64,000 bases of DNA from UBA1479 sp040218445 (GCA_040218445.1 JAVJRK010000010.1:310001-374000), one strand, 5' to 3'; positions 1 through 9,002 are shown, counted from the first letter of the stretch. Notes: generated by a model from the letters alone, not told the origin. Made by a program: numbers and translations.

Positions 1-447
1 CTGGCCAATTCACTGGGCGGCGGGCTGGAACGGCGGCGCGCACGCCTGACCTCCGCCGCGGCCGGCCTGACCCGGCCCGATAAGATCATCCAGATGGAAT
101 CCCGCCGGCTGGGATCGGAGGCCCGCGCCCTCAAGGCCGCCGGCAAAACCGCCGTGGATCAGGCCCGCAACCGGCTGACCCAGGCGTCCGCCCTGTTGGA
201 AAGTTATTCCTATCAGCGCGTGCTCGACCGGGGATTCGCCCTGGTGACCGACCCGTCCGGGGCGCCGGTGACCTCGGTCAAAGGCCTGAAAACGGGCGAT
301 GCGCTGGACCTCCGCCTTAAAGACGGCACACGCCCGGCCACCGTTTCCGGGAGCGGCCCGCATGGGGCCGGCAAACCCAAGGCACATCCCCCGAAACCCA
401 AACCCGGCAAAGCCGGCGGCGATGACCCGCAGGGAACGCTTCTGTGA
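1..447 (+). CDS. xseA: Exodeoxyribonuclease VII large subunit, C-terminal part (5' end outside window)
   Basis: Open in frame from base 1, so only about the last 148 residues are present. The segment LDRGFALVTDPSGAPV followed by a GDALDLRLKDG-type beta strand is the characteristic C-terminal tail of XseA, after a basic coiled-coil helix region. XseA pairs with XseB to degrade single-stranded DNA to oligonucleotides in the cytoplasm during repair. The very C-terminus is a Pro/Lys/Gly-rich tail that looks disordered. The stop overlaps the GTG start of the next gene by four bases, suggesting translational coupling. The catalytic and OB-fold regions lie off the window and were not seen. Confidence 0.88.
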   Translation: MANSLGGGLERRRARLTSAAAGLTRPDKIIQMESRRLGSEARALKAAGKTAVDQARNRLTQASALLESYSYQRVLDRGFALVTDPSGAPVTSVKGLKTGDALDLRLKDGTRPATVSGSGPHGAGKPKAHPPKPKPGKAGGDDPQGTLL

Positions 448-1268
448 AACCGGTCTGCCGCGCCCTGTGGATCGCCTTGTTGATTGCGGCGGCGGTCACG
501 CCGGCCCGGGCGCTGGACTTGACCGGAACCTTCACCCAGGGCGGGCTGATCACCGGCAAGGCCGCCCCCGGCAGCACGGTGACGCTCGACGGCACGCCCG
601 TGACGGTGGCCCCCGATGGCCGTTTCATCATCGGTTTCGGCCGGGACGCCAAGGCCAAGGCGATCCTGCGCACGGCCCCCCCGACGGGCAAACCCACGAC
701 CCGCGAAATATCGGTCAAACCGCGCACCTATAAGGTTCAGCGCATCGATGGCCTGCCCGACCGCAAGGTCACGCCCCGCGCGGCGGAAGACCTGGCCCGC
801 ATCAAAAGCGACATCCGCCAGATTGCCGCCGTGCGAACCCGAACGACGTTAGAGACCTTTTTCGACGCGGGCTTTATCTGGCCGGTCGAAGGCCGCATTT
901 CCGGCGTGTTCGGCAGCCAGCGTATTCTGAACGGCAAGCCGCGCCGCCCGCACAACGGCGTCGATATCGCGGCCCCCACCGGCACGCCGGTCAAGGCCAT
1001 GGGGGACGGCATCGTCGCCCTGGTTCATCAGGACATGTTCTTCACCGGCAAGACCGTGATGATCGACCACGGCCTGGGCCTGAACTCGGTCTATATCCAC
1101 ATGAACGCGATCACGGTGCGGGACGGGGAATTCGTGACCAAGGGCACGCAGATCGGCACCGTCGGCCAGACCGGCCGGGCCACCGGCCCGCATCTGCATT
1201 GGGGGGTCAGCTGGTTCAAGACCCATCTGGATCCGGCATTGCTGGTCGGCCCGCAAAAGGCGCGCTGA
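444..1268 (+). CDS. Exported M23-family peptidoglycan endopeptidase (LytM-like)
   Basis: 274 residues. The N-terminus (MKPVCRALWIALLIAAAVTPARA) is a typical Sec signal peptide, so the product should act in the periplasm. The C-terminal half is an M23/LytM domain: HNGVD near residue 170 supplies the first zinc ligands (HxxxD) and HLHWG near residue 250 the HxH motif, so it looks catalytically competent. M23 enzymes cut peptide cross-links in peptidoglycan. A linker of about 120 residues precedes the domain. The GTG start at 444 overlaps the xseA stop, and the signal peptide begins right there, which supports that start. Its cell-wall target and partners cannot be told from sequence. Confidence 0.88.
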   Translation: MKPVCRALWIALLIAAAVTPARALDLTGTFTQGGLITGKAAPGSTVTLDGTPVTVAPDGRFIIGFGRDAKAKAILRTAPPTGKPTTREISVKPRTYKVQRIDGLPDRKVTPRAAEDLARIKSDIRQIAAVRTRTTLETFFDAGFIWPVEGRISGVFGSQRILNGKPRRPHNGVDIAAPTGTPVKAMGDGIVALVHQDMFFTGKTVMIDHGLGLNSVYIHMNAITVRDGEFVTKGTQIGTVGQTGRATGPHLHWGVSWFKTHLDPALLVGPQKAR

Positions 1269-1275
1269 ACAGCGT

Positions 1276-2181
1276 CTATTCCCCGCCGTTGGGCCAGCGG
1301 TTATGCAGCCACAGCCATTGTTCCGGGGTTTCCCGCACCCATTGTTCGACCTGTTCGTTGACCTGCGTCATCGCGGCCTGAACATCGGCCTTGTGATCGC
1401 CGGTCTTCTGGAACCGCATCGGCGGCAGGGCCGTCATCTTGAAGCGTGCGCCCTTAAGCCGCGTGACCCGGGCCGCGACCACCGGGCAGTCGTGGCGCAA
1501 GGCAAGTTCGGCCAGGGCCGGGGCCGTCATGGCCGGGCGCCCAAAGAACGGTACGGGAATGCCGTCGTTCATTTTCTGATCGACCAGCATGGCCAGATGG
1601 CTGCCGGTACGGAATGTGTTAAGCAATTGACGCACACCCTGCGGGCCCTTGGGGATCAAAGCCCCCTCGACCGCGGCGCGGCCGTGGCGGTACAGCCATT
1701 CGACCATGCGGTTGTTGGCTTCACGGTACACCCGGTCCAACGGCAAACCCCGCTGCGTCGCGCCTAAGGCCAGGACCTCCCAATTGCCGATATGGGCGGA
1801 ATAGAAAATGCCCGGCGCGTGGTCGTCGCGCAGGTGATCGACATATTCCACGCCTTCGACCGTAACGCGATCGTCATCGGCATAAACGTCGATTTCCTGC
1901 AAATGCGGGAATTCGGCCGCGACCCGGCCCAGATTGTCCCACATGCCGCGAACGATGCGTTCCATTTCACCCACGGGCATTTCGGGGAAGGTCGTCCGCA
2001 GGTTGCGGCGCGCCCGTTCGGTGATACGCAGACGCGGGCCAATGGTTCGGGCCAGCACTCCCCCCAAGGCCGACGCCCAATCCAGCGGCAGAATGCGAAA
2101 GAACATATAGATAGCAAACGCCCCCGCCGCCTGGACGGGATGAATGACGAACTTGTTCAAGGAATGCGGCGCATGGGCCAT
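1276..2181 (-). CDS. lpxL: Lipid A biosynthesis late acyltransferase (LpxL/HtrB family)
   Basis: 301 residues, usual length for the family. A hydrophobic N-terminal segment (about residues 15-45) anchors it to the inner membrane. HIGNWE near residue 130 matches the HxxxxD/E acyltransferase motif, and DQKMNDG with PFFGRPA is the downstream conserved block. It adds a secondary acyl chain to Kdo-lipid A. It is the last gene of the minus-strand operon msbA, DUF374, waaA, lpxK, lpxL, starting 15 bases after lpxK. Whether it transfers laurate, myristate or another chain (LpxL or LpxM) cannot be decided from sequence alone. Confidence 0.9.
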   Translation of the reverse strand: MAHAPHSLNKFVIHPVQAAGAFAIYMFFRILPLDWASALGGVLARTIGPRLRITERARRNLRTTFPEMPVGEMERIVRGMWDNLGRVAAEFPHLQEIDVYADDDRVTVEGVEYVDHLRDDHAPGIFYSAHIGNWEVLALGATQRGLPLDRVYREANNRMVEWLYRHGRAAVEGALIPKGPQGVRQLLNTFRTGSHLAMLVDQKMNDGIPVPFFGRPAMTAPALAELALRHDCPVVAARVTRLKGARFKMTALPPMRFQKTGDHKADVQAAMTQVNEQVEQWVRETPEQWLWLHNRWPNGGE

Positions 2182-2196
2182 GAAAACGCAGCCAGA

Positions 2197-3186
2197 TCAG
2201 GTTTCGAGGGGTGCCAACAAACGGTCGAAGGCCGCTTCGTCGTCCCATTCAAGGGTGATTGTCAAGGCCTCAATCCCGTCACGCCGGTCTTCGGGAATGC
2301 GAACCCAGTCCTTTTCCGTGGTCAGGAGGCGCGCCTTGAGGTCCTTCGCCCGGCGCCGCAGGCCATCGATTTCCATGGCGGAATAGGCGTGATGGTCGGG
2401 AAACGCCTGCGTCGCGGCAAGGCGGCATCCATGGTCCCGCAGGGTCTGAAAAAATTTATCCGGTTGGCCGATCCCGGCGAAAGCAAGCCCCAGCGACCCG
2501 GCAAAGTCATCGATCTCGGCCCCTGGGCGGACCCGCCCCGCCACCAAGGACAATCCGGCCGGGCCGAACCGCCGGGCGGCATCGGCGACACCCCAGGCGT
2601 CAGGCCCAAGAACGATTAGCCCGTCGGCCCGCGCCAATCCAGCGGCTAGGGTTTCGCGCAAAGGCCCCGCCGGGATCATGAAGCCGTTACCGAAACCGAA
2701 CCTTCCGTCCGCGACGACCAGGGACACTGTCTTGACCAAGGATGGGTCCTGAAATCCGTCATCCAAAATCAAGACCCCGGCCCCGTCTTGGACCGCGGCC
2801 CGCGCGGCCTGGGGCCGGTCGCTGCCGACCCAGACGGGTACCGTCGCCGCCATCATCAAGGGTTCGTCCCCGACATCCGCCGCACTGTCCTGTTCCTTGT
2901 TCACATGCCGGGGGGCATCGCCCTGAGCACCGCCGTATCCCCGGCTGATCACGTGGGGCTTCAGGCCTTTCGCCGACAGGCGGCGGGCGATGTCGAGCAC
3001 GACAGGCGTTTTCCCCGCCCCGCCGGCAGTCAGATTGCCGACGCAGACAACCGGCACCCCCGGGTCGAAAGGCGTCTTGCCGCGCTGCCGCAATGCCGTC
3101 GCCCAGCCATAGATCAGACCCAGCGGCGACAGCACGGCCCCCAAGACCGAATTGCCGGGCGCATACCAGAACCCCGGCGCCTTCAT
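2197..3186 (-). CDS. lpxK: Tetraacyldisaccharide 4'-kinase
   Basis: 329 residues. The N-terminal membrane-associated helix is followed by VGNLTAGGAGKTP, the LpxK P-loop, and later by LILDDGFQDPSL, which matches the conserved DDGFQ motif. LpxK phosphorylates the 4' position of the tetraacyl disaccharide to give lipid IVA on the cytoplasmic face of the inner membrane. It overlaps the waaA stop by four bases and is followed directly by lpxL, so consecutive pathway steps are translationally linked. The annotation is secure from motifs, length and context. Confidence 0.95.
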   Translation of the reverse strand: MKAPGFWYAPGNSVLGAVLSPLGLIYGWATALRQRGKTPFDPGVPVVCVGNLTAGGAGKTPVVLDIARRLSAKGLKPHVISRGYGGAQGDAPRHVNKEQDSAADVGDEPLMMAATVPVWVGSDRPQAARAAVQDGAGVLILDDGFQDPSLVKTVSLVVADGRFGFGNGFMIPAGPLRETLAAGLARADGLIVLGPDAWGVADAARRFGPAGLSLVAGRVRPGAEIDDFAGSLGLAFAGIGQPDKFFQTLRDHGCRLAATQAFPDHHAYSAMEIDGLRRRAKDLKARLLTTEKDWVRIPEDRRDGIEALTITLEWDDEAAFDRLLAPLET

Positions 3187-4469
3187 ACTGACCCCGCGTC
3201 GCCGTGCAGGCGTTTCAGATACGGCGCCAATTCATCCATCAAACGGTCGATCACTCCGGCTTCGGCCTGGGCGAACGCCTGGGCCTGGGCAGCCAGTTGT
3301 TTCGCCTGGGCGGGATCCGCCAGCAAGCGGCCGACGGCCACGCCAAGGGCTGCTCCATTCTCGACCGGCAGCGAAGCGCCGGTTTCGGCCATACGGGCAC
3401 TCATGTCCTGGAAGTTGCTCATGCGCGGGCCGTGGAGCACCGCGCAATCCAGGCGTGCCGGCTCCAACAAATTCTGCCCGCCCTCGGCGGTCAGGGATTT
3501 GCCCATGAACACCACCGGCGCCAAGGTGAAGAATAATCCCAATTCACCCATGGTATCGGCGATATAGATATCCGTCGCGGCATCAGGCATGGCCCCCGTA
3601 GACCGGCGTTTGACCCGCGCCCCCTGGGCCGCCAGATCATTGGCAACCTCTCCGCCGCGGCCGGGATGGCGGGGGACGATGATGGTCAACAGTCCCGGAT
3701 GCCGTGCGGCCAGATCGCGGTGGACCTGCCAGGCGATGTCTTCTTCCCCGGCCCAGGTGCTGGCCGCCAGCCAGACCGGCCGGCCCTGGGTCGCGGACTT
3801 AAGACCCGCAAGCTTGTCTGCACCCACGGGCAGCGGGGCCGCCGCGAACTTGAGATTACCCACGGAGCGTGCCCCCAAAGCCCCCAAAGCGCGCAGGCGC
3901 TCCGCGTCACCTTCCGTCTGGCCCAGGCAAAGCGCGAACCCGCCCAGCATCCCGGCGATGAACCCGGGCACCCGGGACCAGCCCTTGAACGAGCCCGCCG
4001 AAATGCGTCCGTTGACCAGGACCAGGGGATTACCCTGGGACGCCGTTTCGGTGATCAGGTTGGGCCAGAATTCCGATTCCGCCCAAAGCGTCAAATTCGG
4101 CTGCCAATGGTTCAGAAAGCGCCGCACATAGCCCAGACGGTCGACCGGCACGAACTGATGCACCACCCCCGCCGGCAGGCGTTCCGCCAGCATCCGGGCC
4201 GAGGTCACGGTACCGGTTGTCACCAGAATATGCACACCCGGCACGGCCTCACGCAGCCGGTCGATCAGCACCAGCAGCGACATCGCCTCGCCCACGCTGG
4301 CACCATGCAGCCAGATCAAGGGACCGTCCGGCCGCGCCAAGGCGGCAATACCCAGGCGTTCGTTGAAGCGGTGGGGGTCTTCCTTTCCGGCCTTGATGCG
4401 CCGGCCCAGATAGACCTGGATCAAGGGGGCGCCCAGGGTCGTGATCGCACGGTAAAGGCCCAACATCAC
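3183..4469 (-). CDS. waaA: 3-deoxy-D-manno-octulosonic acid (Kdo) transferase
   Basis: 428 residues with an N-terminal membrane anchor. The GASVGE motif (LIWLHGASVGEAMSL) with the conserved glutamate, and a C-terminal FMGKSLTAEGGQNLLEPA block, are hallmarks of WaaA/KdtA, a GT30 enzyme. It attaches Kdo from CMP-Kdo to lipid IVA. Both flanking genes overlap it by four bases (DUF374 upstream, lpxK downstream). Whether it is mono- or bifunctional cannot be read from the sequence. Confidence 0.95.
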   Translation of the reverse strand: MMLGLYRAITTLGAPLIQVYLGRRIKAGKEDPHRFNERLGIAALARPDGPLIWLHGASVGEAMSLLVLIDRLREAVPGVHILVTTGTVTSARMLAERLPAGVVHQFVPVDRLGYVRRFLNHWQPNLTLWAESEFWPNLITETASQGNPLVLVNGRISAGSFKGWSRVPGFIAGMLGGFALCLGQTEGDAERLRALGALGARSVGNLKFAAAPLPVGADKLAGLKSATQGRPVWLAASTWAGEEDIAWQVHRDLAARHPGLLTIIVPRHPGRGGEVANDLAAQGARVKRRSTGAMPDAATDIYIADTMGELGLFFTLAPVVFMGKSLTAEGGQNLLEPARLDCAVLHGPRMSNFQDMSARMAETGASLPVENGAALGVAVGRLLADPAQAKQLAAQAQAFAQAEAGVIDRLMDELAPYLKRLHGDAGSV

Positions 4470-5197
4470 GGCACCTCGTCCGTCTGAACGGGCACAGGAG
4501 TTTCGGCCGGTTCAATAGGAATTCGGCCGGTCAGGCGGTCGGCCTCGGCCGTGATGTCGTTCAATGCTGTTTCCACACGGGCGCGGGCCGCTTCCAATTC
4601 ATCCGCCTTTGCATCGCGGGGTACCTTGATGGGATCACCCCAGACGATCACGCCGCGCCCGAACGGCCAGGCAACCAAAAAGCGGTCCCAACTTTGCAGC
4701 ACCCGGCCCCGCTTGGCCCCGAAGGTCGCTGGGATGATCGGCGCACCCGAAAGCCGCGCCAGGGCCACGGCACCGTCCGTTGCCCGCATGCGGGGGCCGC
4801 GCGGGCCGTCCGGCGTGATGCCGACGCAGTCGCCGGCCTTCAGCGCCTTGACCATGGCCCGCAGGGCCTGCGCCCCGCCCTTGGAGGACGAGCCGGCCAC
4901 AGTGCGGATGCCGAAATGTCCCACCGTGCGGGCGATGATCTGGCCGTCCCGGTGTTGCGAAATCAGCATGTGAATGTTCCGGTTCCGGGGCCAGCAATGG
5001 GGCATCATCAACAACCGGCCATGCCAAAAACATAGGATAAAGGGCCTGCCCTGGTCCCAACAGTCGCGGGCCGCGTCACCGCCGACGACCTGCCAGCGCC
5101 CCGTGGCGTAGACCATGCGGATATAGAGCGAGCCCAGCCAGCACAGCACCTGCCGCAGTTCGTCGCTTTTCAGGATCCGTTTCAGCATCGTCGCCAC
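4466..5197 (-). CDS. DUF374 lysophospholipid-acyltransferase-like protein
   Basis: 243 residues. The FWHGRLLMMP segment carries the histidine of an HxxxxD-like acyltransferase motif, and ITPDGPRGP is the second diagnostic block of the DUF374 family. It is homologous in fold to LpxL-type and PlsC-type acyltransferases. In many alphaproteobacteria this gene sits between msbA and waaA, as here, so a role in lipid A or phospholipid acylation is likely, but the acceptor is not established. It has a Pro/Val-rich C-terminal tail. It starts 20 bases after msbA ends and overlaps waaA by four bases. Confidence 0.88.
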   Translation of the reverse strand: MATMLKRILKSDELRQVLCWLGSLYIRMVYATGRWQVVGGDAARDCWDQGRPFILCFWHGRLLMMPHCWPRNRNIHMLISQHRDGQIIARTVGHFGIRTVAGSSSKGGAQALRAMVKALKAGDCVGITPDGPRGPRMRATDGAVALARLSGAPIIPATFGAKRGRVLQSWDRFLVAWPFGRGVIVWGDPIKVPRDAKADELEAARARVETALNDITAEADRLTGRIPIEPAETPVPVQTDEVP

Positions 5198-5217
5198 AAG
5201 ACCGCCGCCGACCGCGG

Positions 5218-7092
5218 TCAGCGCCCCGCTGCCTGGCGGGCGCCGCCGGACGGGCCCTTGGGGGCTTCGGCGGCGAACTGCAATTCATAAAGGTGTTTGT
5301 AATGCCCGCCCTTGGCCAGAAGTTCCGCATGACTGCCCTGTTCCATGATCCGGCCGTCGATGATCACGCAAATCTTGTCGGCGCGGACGACGGTCGACAG
5401 CCGGTGGGCGATGACCAGCGTGGTGCGGTCGGTCATCAGGCTGTCCAAGGCCGCCTGTACCTGGCGTTCCGATTCCGTGTCGAGCGCCGAGGTCGCTTCG
5501 TCCAACAGAAGGATCGGCGCGTTCTTCAGCATGGCCCGCGCGATGGCAAGGCGTTGGCGCTGGCCGCCGGAAAGCTTCACGCCTTGCTCGCCCACCAGGG
5601 TGTCGTATCCATCGGGCAGGGCCGAAATAAACTCATGGGCCGCCGCATTCTTGGCCGCTTCCACGATGTCCTGTTCGGATGCCCCGGCCCGGCCATAGGC
5701 GATATTGGCGCGGATGGTGTCGTCGAACAGGGTGACTTCCTGACTGACCAGGGCCAAAGCACCCCGCAATGACGCAAAGGTCAGATCGCGTACGTCCTCA
5801 CCATCGACCAGGACCGCCCCTTCGGCCACTTCGTAAAACCGGGGGATCAGATTAAGGACCGTCGATTTGCCCGCCCCCGACGGCCCGACAAGCGCCACGG
5901 TCTTGCCCGCCGGAACGGTCAGATTCATATCGCTCAACGTCGCCTGATCGGGCACATAGGCGAAGTTCACGTTCTTGAATTCGATTTCACCCCGCACAGG
6001 TGCCGCCAAGTTCCGGGCATCGGGCGCTTCCTGGATATCCGGTTCCATGTCGAGCATCTGGAACAGCCGGTCGGCACCTGCCAGGCCCTGCTGTAGGGCC
6101 GCATTCAGATTGGCCAGCCGCTTCATGGGCTCGTAAGCCAGAAGCAGCGCCGTGATGAAGGAAAAGAACGACCCGGCATCCGTTTCGCCGCCGATCACCC
6201 GGTAACCGCCGTAAAACACGACAACGCCCACAGCGAACCCACCCAGGGTTTCCATGATCGGACTGGAGAGCGCCCGGGTGCGTTCGGCCTTCATGTTGAG
6301 CGCGAACACCCGCTCCACGATTTCGCCGACGCGGGCTCGCTCGTATGCCTCCATGGAATAGGCTTTGACCACGCGGATGCCCTGGATGGTCTGTTCCAGC
6401 AAGGTCGTGAACAGCCCCATTTCGCGCTGGGTATTGGCCGAAACCTTACGCATGCGCTTGCCCAGCTTAACGATCGGCAGCAAAGCCACAGGGAAGACAA
6501 AGAAAGCGATCAGCGCCAACTGCCAGTCCTGATAGAAGGTCACACCGATCAGCCCGATCAGGGTCAATGTGTCCTTACCCAGGCTGACCCAGGCGTTGGA
6601 CACCGCCCCCCGCATCTGGTTGATATCGACCAGGAAACGGGAAATCAGGCCGCCCGTGTTGGAATCCTGAAAGAATTTCACGTCCATGCGCGACAGCTTG
6701 TCGAACAGGCGGTTCTGATTGTCGGTGACGATGCGCAACCCCACATAGGCCATCAGGGTCGCCTGACCGTAATTGGCCAGGCCCTTGACGACGAACACGC
6801 CAAACACGGCCAGCCCCACGGGCATCAGCATATGTTCGTTGCGGTCAACGAAGATGTCGTTGACTACCGGCTCCATCAACCAGGCACTGGCCGCCGTGGC
6901 CATGGCCATCAGCGCCATGCAGACCAGCGCCGCCACGAACCAGCGTCCGTAACCGCGCATGCTTTCCCGAAGCAACCGCCCCAGCAGATTTGCCGTGGTC
7001 GCATGTGCAGGAGGGTGAGTTTCAATGGCGGACGCCACGGGCCTTGGGTCCTTCCGAAGACGCTTCAGGAATTGTGGCGGACCTTTTACCAC
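5218..7092 (-). CDS. msbA: MsbA-type lipid flippase ABC transporter (fused permease/ATPase)
   Basis: 624 residues: six predicted membrane helices in the N-terminal half, then an ATPase domain with Walker A (GPSGAGKST, about residue 400), signature LSGGQRQRLAIARA, and Walker B ILLLDEATSALD. It forms a homodimer in the inner membrane; MsbA members flip lipid A core from the inner to the outer leaflet. Being first in the operon with DUF374, waaA, lpxK and lpxL strongly favours MsbA over a generic multidrug exporter. The operon promoter should lie in 7093-7156, just downstream of the agt-like gene on the same strand, or further upstream. Confidence 0.92.
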   Translation of the reverse strand: MVKGPPQFLKRLRKDPRPVASAIETHPPAHATTANLLGRLLRESMRGYGRWFVAALVCMALMAMATAASAWLMEPVVNDIFVDRNEHMLMPVGLAVFGVFVVKGLANYGQATLMAYVGLRIVTDNQNRLFDKLSRMDVKFFQDSNTGGLISRFLVDINQMRGAVSNAWVSLGKDTLTLIGLIGVTFYQDWQLALIAFFVFPVALLPIVKLGKRMRKVSANTQREMGLFTTLLEQTIQGIRVVKAYSMEAYERARVGEIVERVFALNMKAERTRALSSPIMETLGGFAVGVVVFYGGYRVIGGETDAGSFFSFITALLLAYEPMKRLANLNAALQQGLAGADRLFQMLDMEPDIQEAPDARNLAAPVRGEIEFKNVNFAYVPDQATLSDMNLTVPAGKTVALVGPSGAGKSTVLNLIPRFYEVAEGAVLVDGEDVRDLTFASLRGALALVSQEVTLFDDTIRANIAYGRAGASEQDIVEAAKNAAAHEFISALPDGYDTLVGEQGVKLSGGQRQRLAIARAMLKNAPILLLDEATSALDTESERQVQAALDSLMTDRTTLVIAHRLSTVVRADKICVIIDGRIMEQGSHAELLAKGGHYKHLYELQFAAEAPKGPSGGARQAAGR

Positions 7093-7156
7093 GTAGCCTC
7101 GGAAAGGCCAAGAATCCCGCGTGATTTCAGGGATTTATGAGCGAGTTCTAAAGGCC

Positions 7157-8158
7157 TCAGCGAAACACGTGCAGATTGCCCTCGAACTGGTCGAAACTGG
7201 CGTCCCAGGAATACTTGAGCGCATGATTGCGGCAGGCTTCGGCCGGGATGGAAAGGGCCTGGGTAACGGCCCTTCCCAGATCATCATCCAGCACCCCCGC
7301 CCCCGACCGGTTGACCACGTCAAGCGGCCCCGGCACCGGATAGGCCGCCACGGGAACGCCGGATGCCATGGCTTCCAACAGGACCAGGCCAAAGGTATCC
7401 GTCTTGGACGGGAAGACGAACACATCTGCGGCAGCGAAGTAGCTGGCCAGTTCTTCGCCCTCTTTCACGCCGGCGAAGCGCACATCGGGGTATTTACGTT
7501 TCAGCACGTCCAACTGCGGGCCGTCGCCGACCACGTATTTGGTGCCGGGCAGATCGAGCTTGAGAAAAGCTTCGATATTCTTTTCCACGGCGACGCGGCC
7601 CGTGAACAGGCTGATCGGCCGGGGGGCGTCCAAAAACGCCTTGTTCCGGGGTTTGAACAGATCGGTCCACACGCCGCGCGACCAGCGCCTGACGGGCGGG
7701 CGGAAGCCCCGGGAGACCAGATCGTCCTCGATCGTTTGCGTCGCCACCATGATCGCGGACGACGGACCATGAAACCATTTCATCACCGCATAAAGCCAGG
7801 AAAGCGGCAGCGGCACCCGGGCGTGTATATATTCGGGAAACCGCGTGTGGTAGGCCGTCGTGAAGGGGTAGCCGTTTTTCAGACAATGACGGCGGGCGGC
7901 GGTGCCAAGCGGCCCTTCGGTCGCGATATGGATCGCCTGGGGCTGGAATTCCTCGATCCTGGCCGCGACCCGCCGGCCCGGAAACAGCGCCAGGCGGATT
8001 TCCGGATAGGTCGGACAGGGAATGGTCCGAAACTGATCCGGCGTCACCAGGCGCACCTGGTGACCGCGTTTTTCCAACCCCTGCCTTAGGGTGTCGAGGG
8101 TTCGGACGACACCATTGATTTGGGGATACCAGGCATCGGTGACGATGATGAGTCGCAT
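7157..8158 (-). CDS. GT4 glycosyltransferase, Agt-like glycolipid synthase (copy 1)
   Basis: 333 residues from the start MRLIIVTDAWYPQINGVVRT. That N-terminal block is matched almost position for position by the paralogue at 61349-62380, which fixes the start although it lies 73 bases inside the upstream gene. Features: GT-B fold, YHTRFPEY acceptor-side motif, GRVAVEKNI, VVGDGPQLD, and the nucleotide-sugar E-x7-E region FGLVLLEAMASG. GT4 enzymes paired with a metallophosphoesterase of this type (Agt with PlcP) make glycosyl-diacylglycerol lipids that replace phospholipids under phosphate limitation. That role is inferred here from family and pairing. The donor sugar is unknown. Soluble, presumably peripheral at the inner membrane. 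Confidence 0.78.
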   Translation of the reverse strand: MRLIIVTDAWYPQINGVVRTLDTLRQGLEKRGHQVRLVTPDQFRTIPCPTYPEIRLALFPGRRVAARIEEFQPQAIHIATEGPLGTAARRHCLKNGYPFTTAYHTRFPEYIHARVPLPLSWLYAVMKWFHGPSSAIMVATQTIEDDLVSRGFRPPVRRWSRGVWTDLFKPRNKAFLDAPRPISLFTGRVAVEKNIEAFLKLDLPGTKYVVGDGPQLDVLKRKYPDVRFAGVKEGEELASYFAAADVFVFPSKTDTFGLVLLEAMASGVPVAAYPVPGPLDVVNRSGAGVLDDDLGRAVTQALSIPAEACRNHALKYSWDASFDQFEGNLHVFR

Positions 8159-8946
8159 GCTTCTTCGTCCCTCAGGAAGGAAAGGCCCCGCAATTCCGCC
8201 CATTTGAGAATTTCCAGGCGGCCGTCTTCGTGTTCGACCAGGGCCGTACAGCTTTCGACCCAGTCGCCGTCGTTGCAGTACAGGATGCCGCCCATGTCGC
8301 GCATTTCGGCGGTATGGATATGGCCGCAGATCACGCCGTCGACACCACGCTTGCGGGCTTCGCCGACCACGGCGGCCTCGTAACTGGATACGAATTCGAC
8401 CGCGTTCTTGACCTTGTGTTTCAGATAGGCCGACAGCGACCAGTAGGAGAACCCCAGCTTGCGCCGCACGATGTTGAGCCACAGATTCAGCATCAGGGCG
8501 GCGTTGTAGGCATTGTCGCCCAGGAAGGCCAACCACTTGGCGTATTTGACCACGCCGTCGAACTGATCGCCGTGAATGATCAAAAAACGCCGGCCGTCGG
8601 CCATGGTGTGAAAGGCCTCGTTCAGCACGGCGACCCGGCCGAACCGGTGGTTGGCGAAGTCGCGGAAATTTTCATCGTGATTGCCGGGCACATAGACGAC
8701 CCGGGTTCCCTTGCGCGCCTTGCGCAGGATTTTCTGAATCACGTCGTTATGGGCCTGGCGCCAGTACCAGGCGCGGCGCATGCGCCAGCCGTCGATGATG
8801 TCGCCAACCAGGTACAGGTATTTCGATTCCGTGTGCTTCAGAAAATCGAGCAGCATTTCCGCCTGGCATCCACGCGTGCCCAGATGGATGTCGGAAATCC
8901 AGATCGATCGGTATTTGTAGGACGTCTTCGGCGAAACAGCGTTCAT
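8086..8946 (-). CDS. Calcineurin-like metallophosphoesterase, PlcP-like (copy 1)
   Basis: 286 residues from the ATG at 8946. All metallophosphoesterase blocks are present: SDIHLGT, GDIIDGW, GNHDEN, IHGDQFD and CGHIH. Often annotated as UDP-2,3-diacylglucosamine diphosphatase-like, but the gene pairing with an Agt-like glycosyltransferase points to PlcP, the phospholipase C-type enzyme releasing diacylglycerol from phospholipids. A longer upstream start exists at 9024, but a plausible promoter at 8975-9002 would lie inside that extension. The last 24 or so residues are encoded within the start of the glycosyltransferase gene and have no counterpart in the paralogue at 62377. Divergent from a lipid kinase gene. 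Confidence 0.75.
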   Translation of the reverse strand: MNAVSPKTSYKYRSIWISDIHLGTRGCQAEMLLDFLKHTESKYLYLVGDIIDGWRMRRAWYWRQAHNDVIQKILRKARKGTRVVYVPGNHDENFRDFANHRFGRVAVLNEAFHTMADGRRFLIIHGDQFDGVVKYAKWLAFLGDNAYNAALMLNLWLNIVRRKLGFSYWSLSAYLKHKVKNAVEFVSSYEAAVVGEARKRGVDGVICGHIHTAEMRDMGGILYCNDGDWVESCTALVEHEDGRLEILKWAELRGLSFLRDEEACDSSSSPMPGIPKSMVSSEPSTP

Positions 8947-8974
8947 GATGCCCACAACAGCCCAAGTGATTGCG

Positions 8975-9002
8975 CCTATATTTAGTGTGGACTTGTATGT
9001 AA
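8975..9002 (-). promoter_or_regulatory. Possible sigma70 promoter for the plcP/agt-like pair
   Basis: On the minus strand TTACAT (8997-9002) and TATAGG (8975-8980) are 16 bases apart, about 30 bases ahead of the ATG at 8946. No convincing Pho box (two CTGTCA-like repeats) was seen. Weak match; listed because it helps choose the start. Confidence 0.3.

Noticed and set aside
1792..2619. 275-codon plus-strand frame across lpxL and lpxK
   Set aside because: Antisense to two secure lipid A genes.
8159..8536. N-terminal extension of the first Agt-like gene
   Set aside because: The extra 126 residues are the phosphoesterase gene in another frame, and the paralogue starts at the shorter position.
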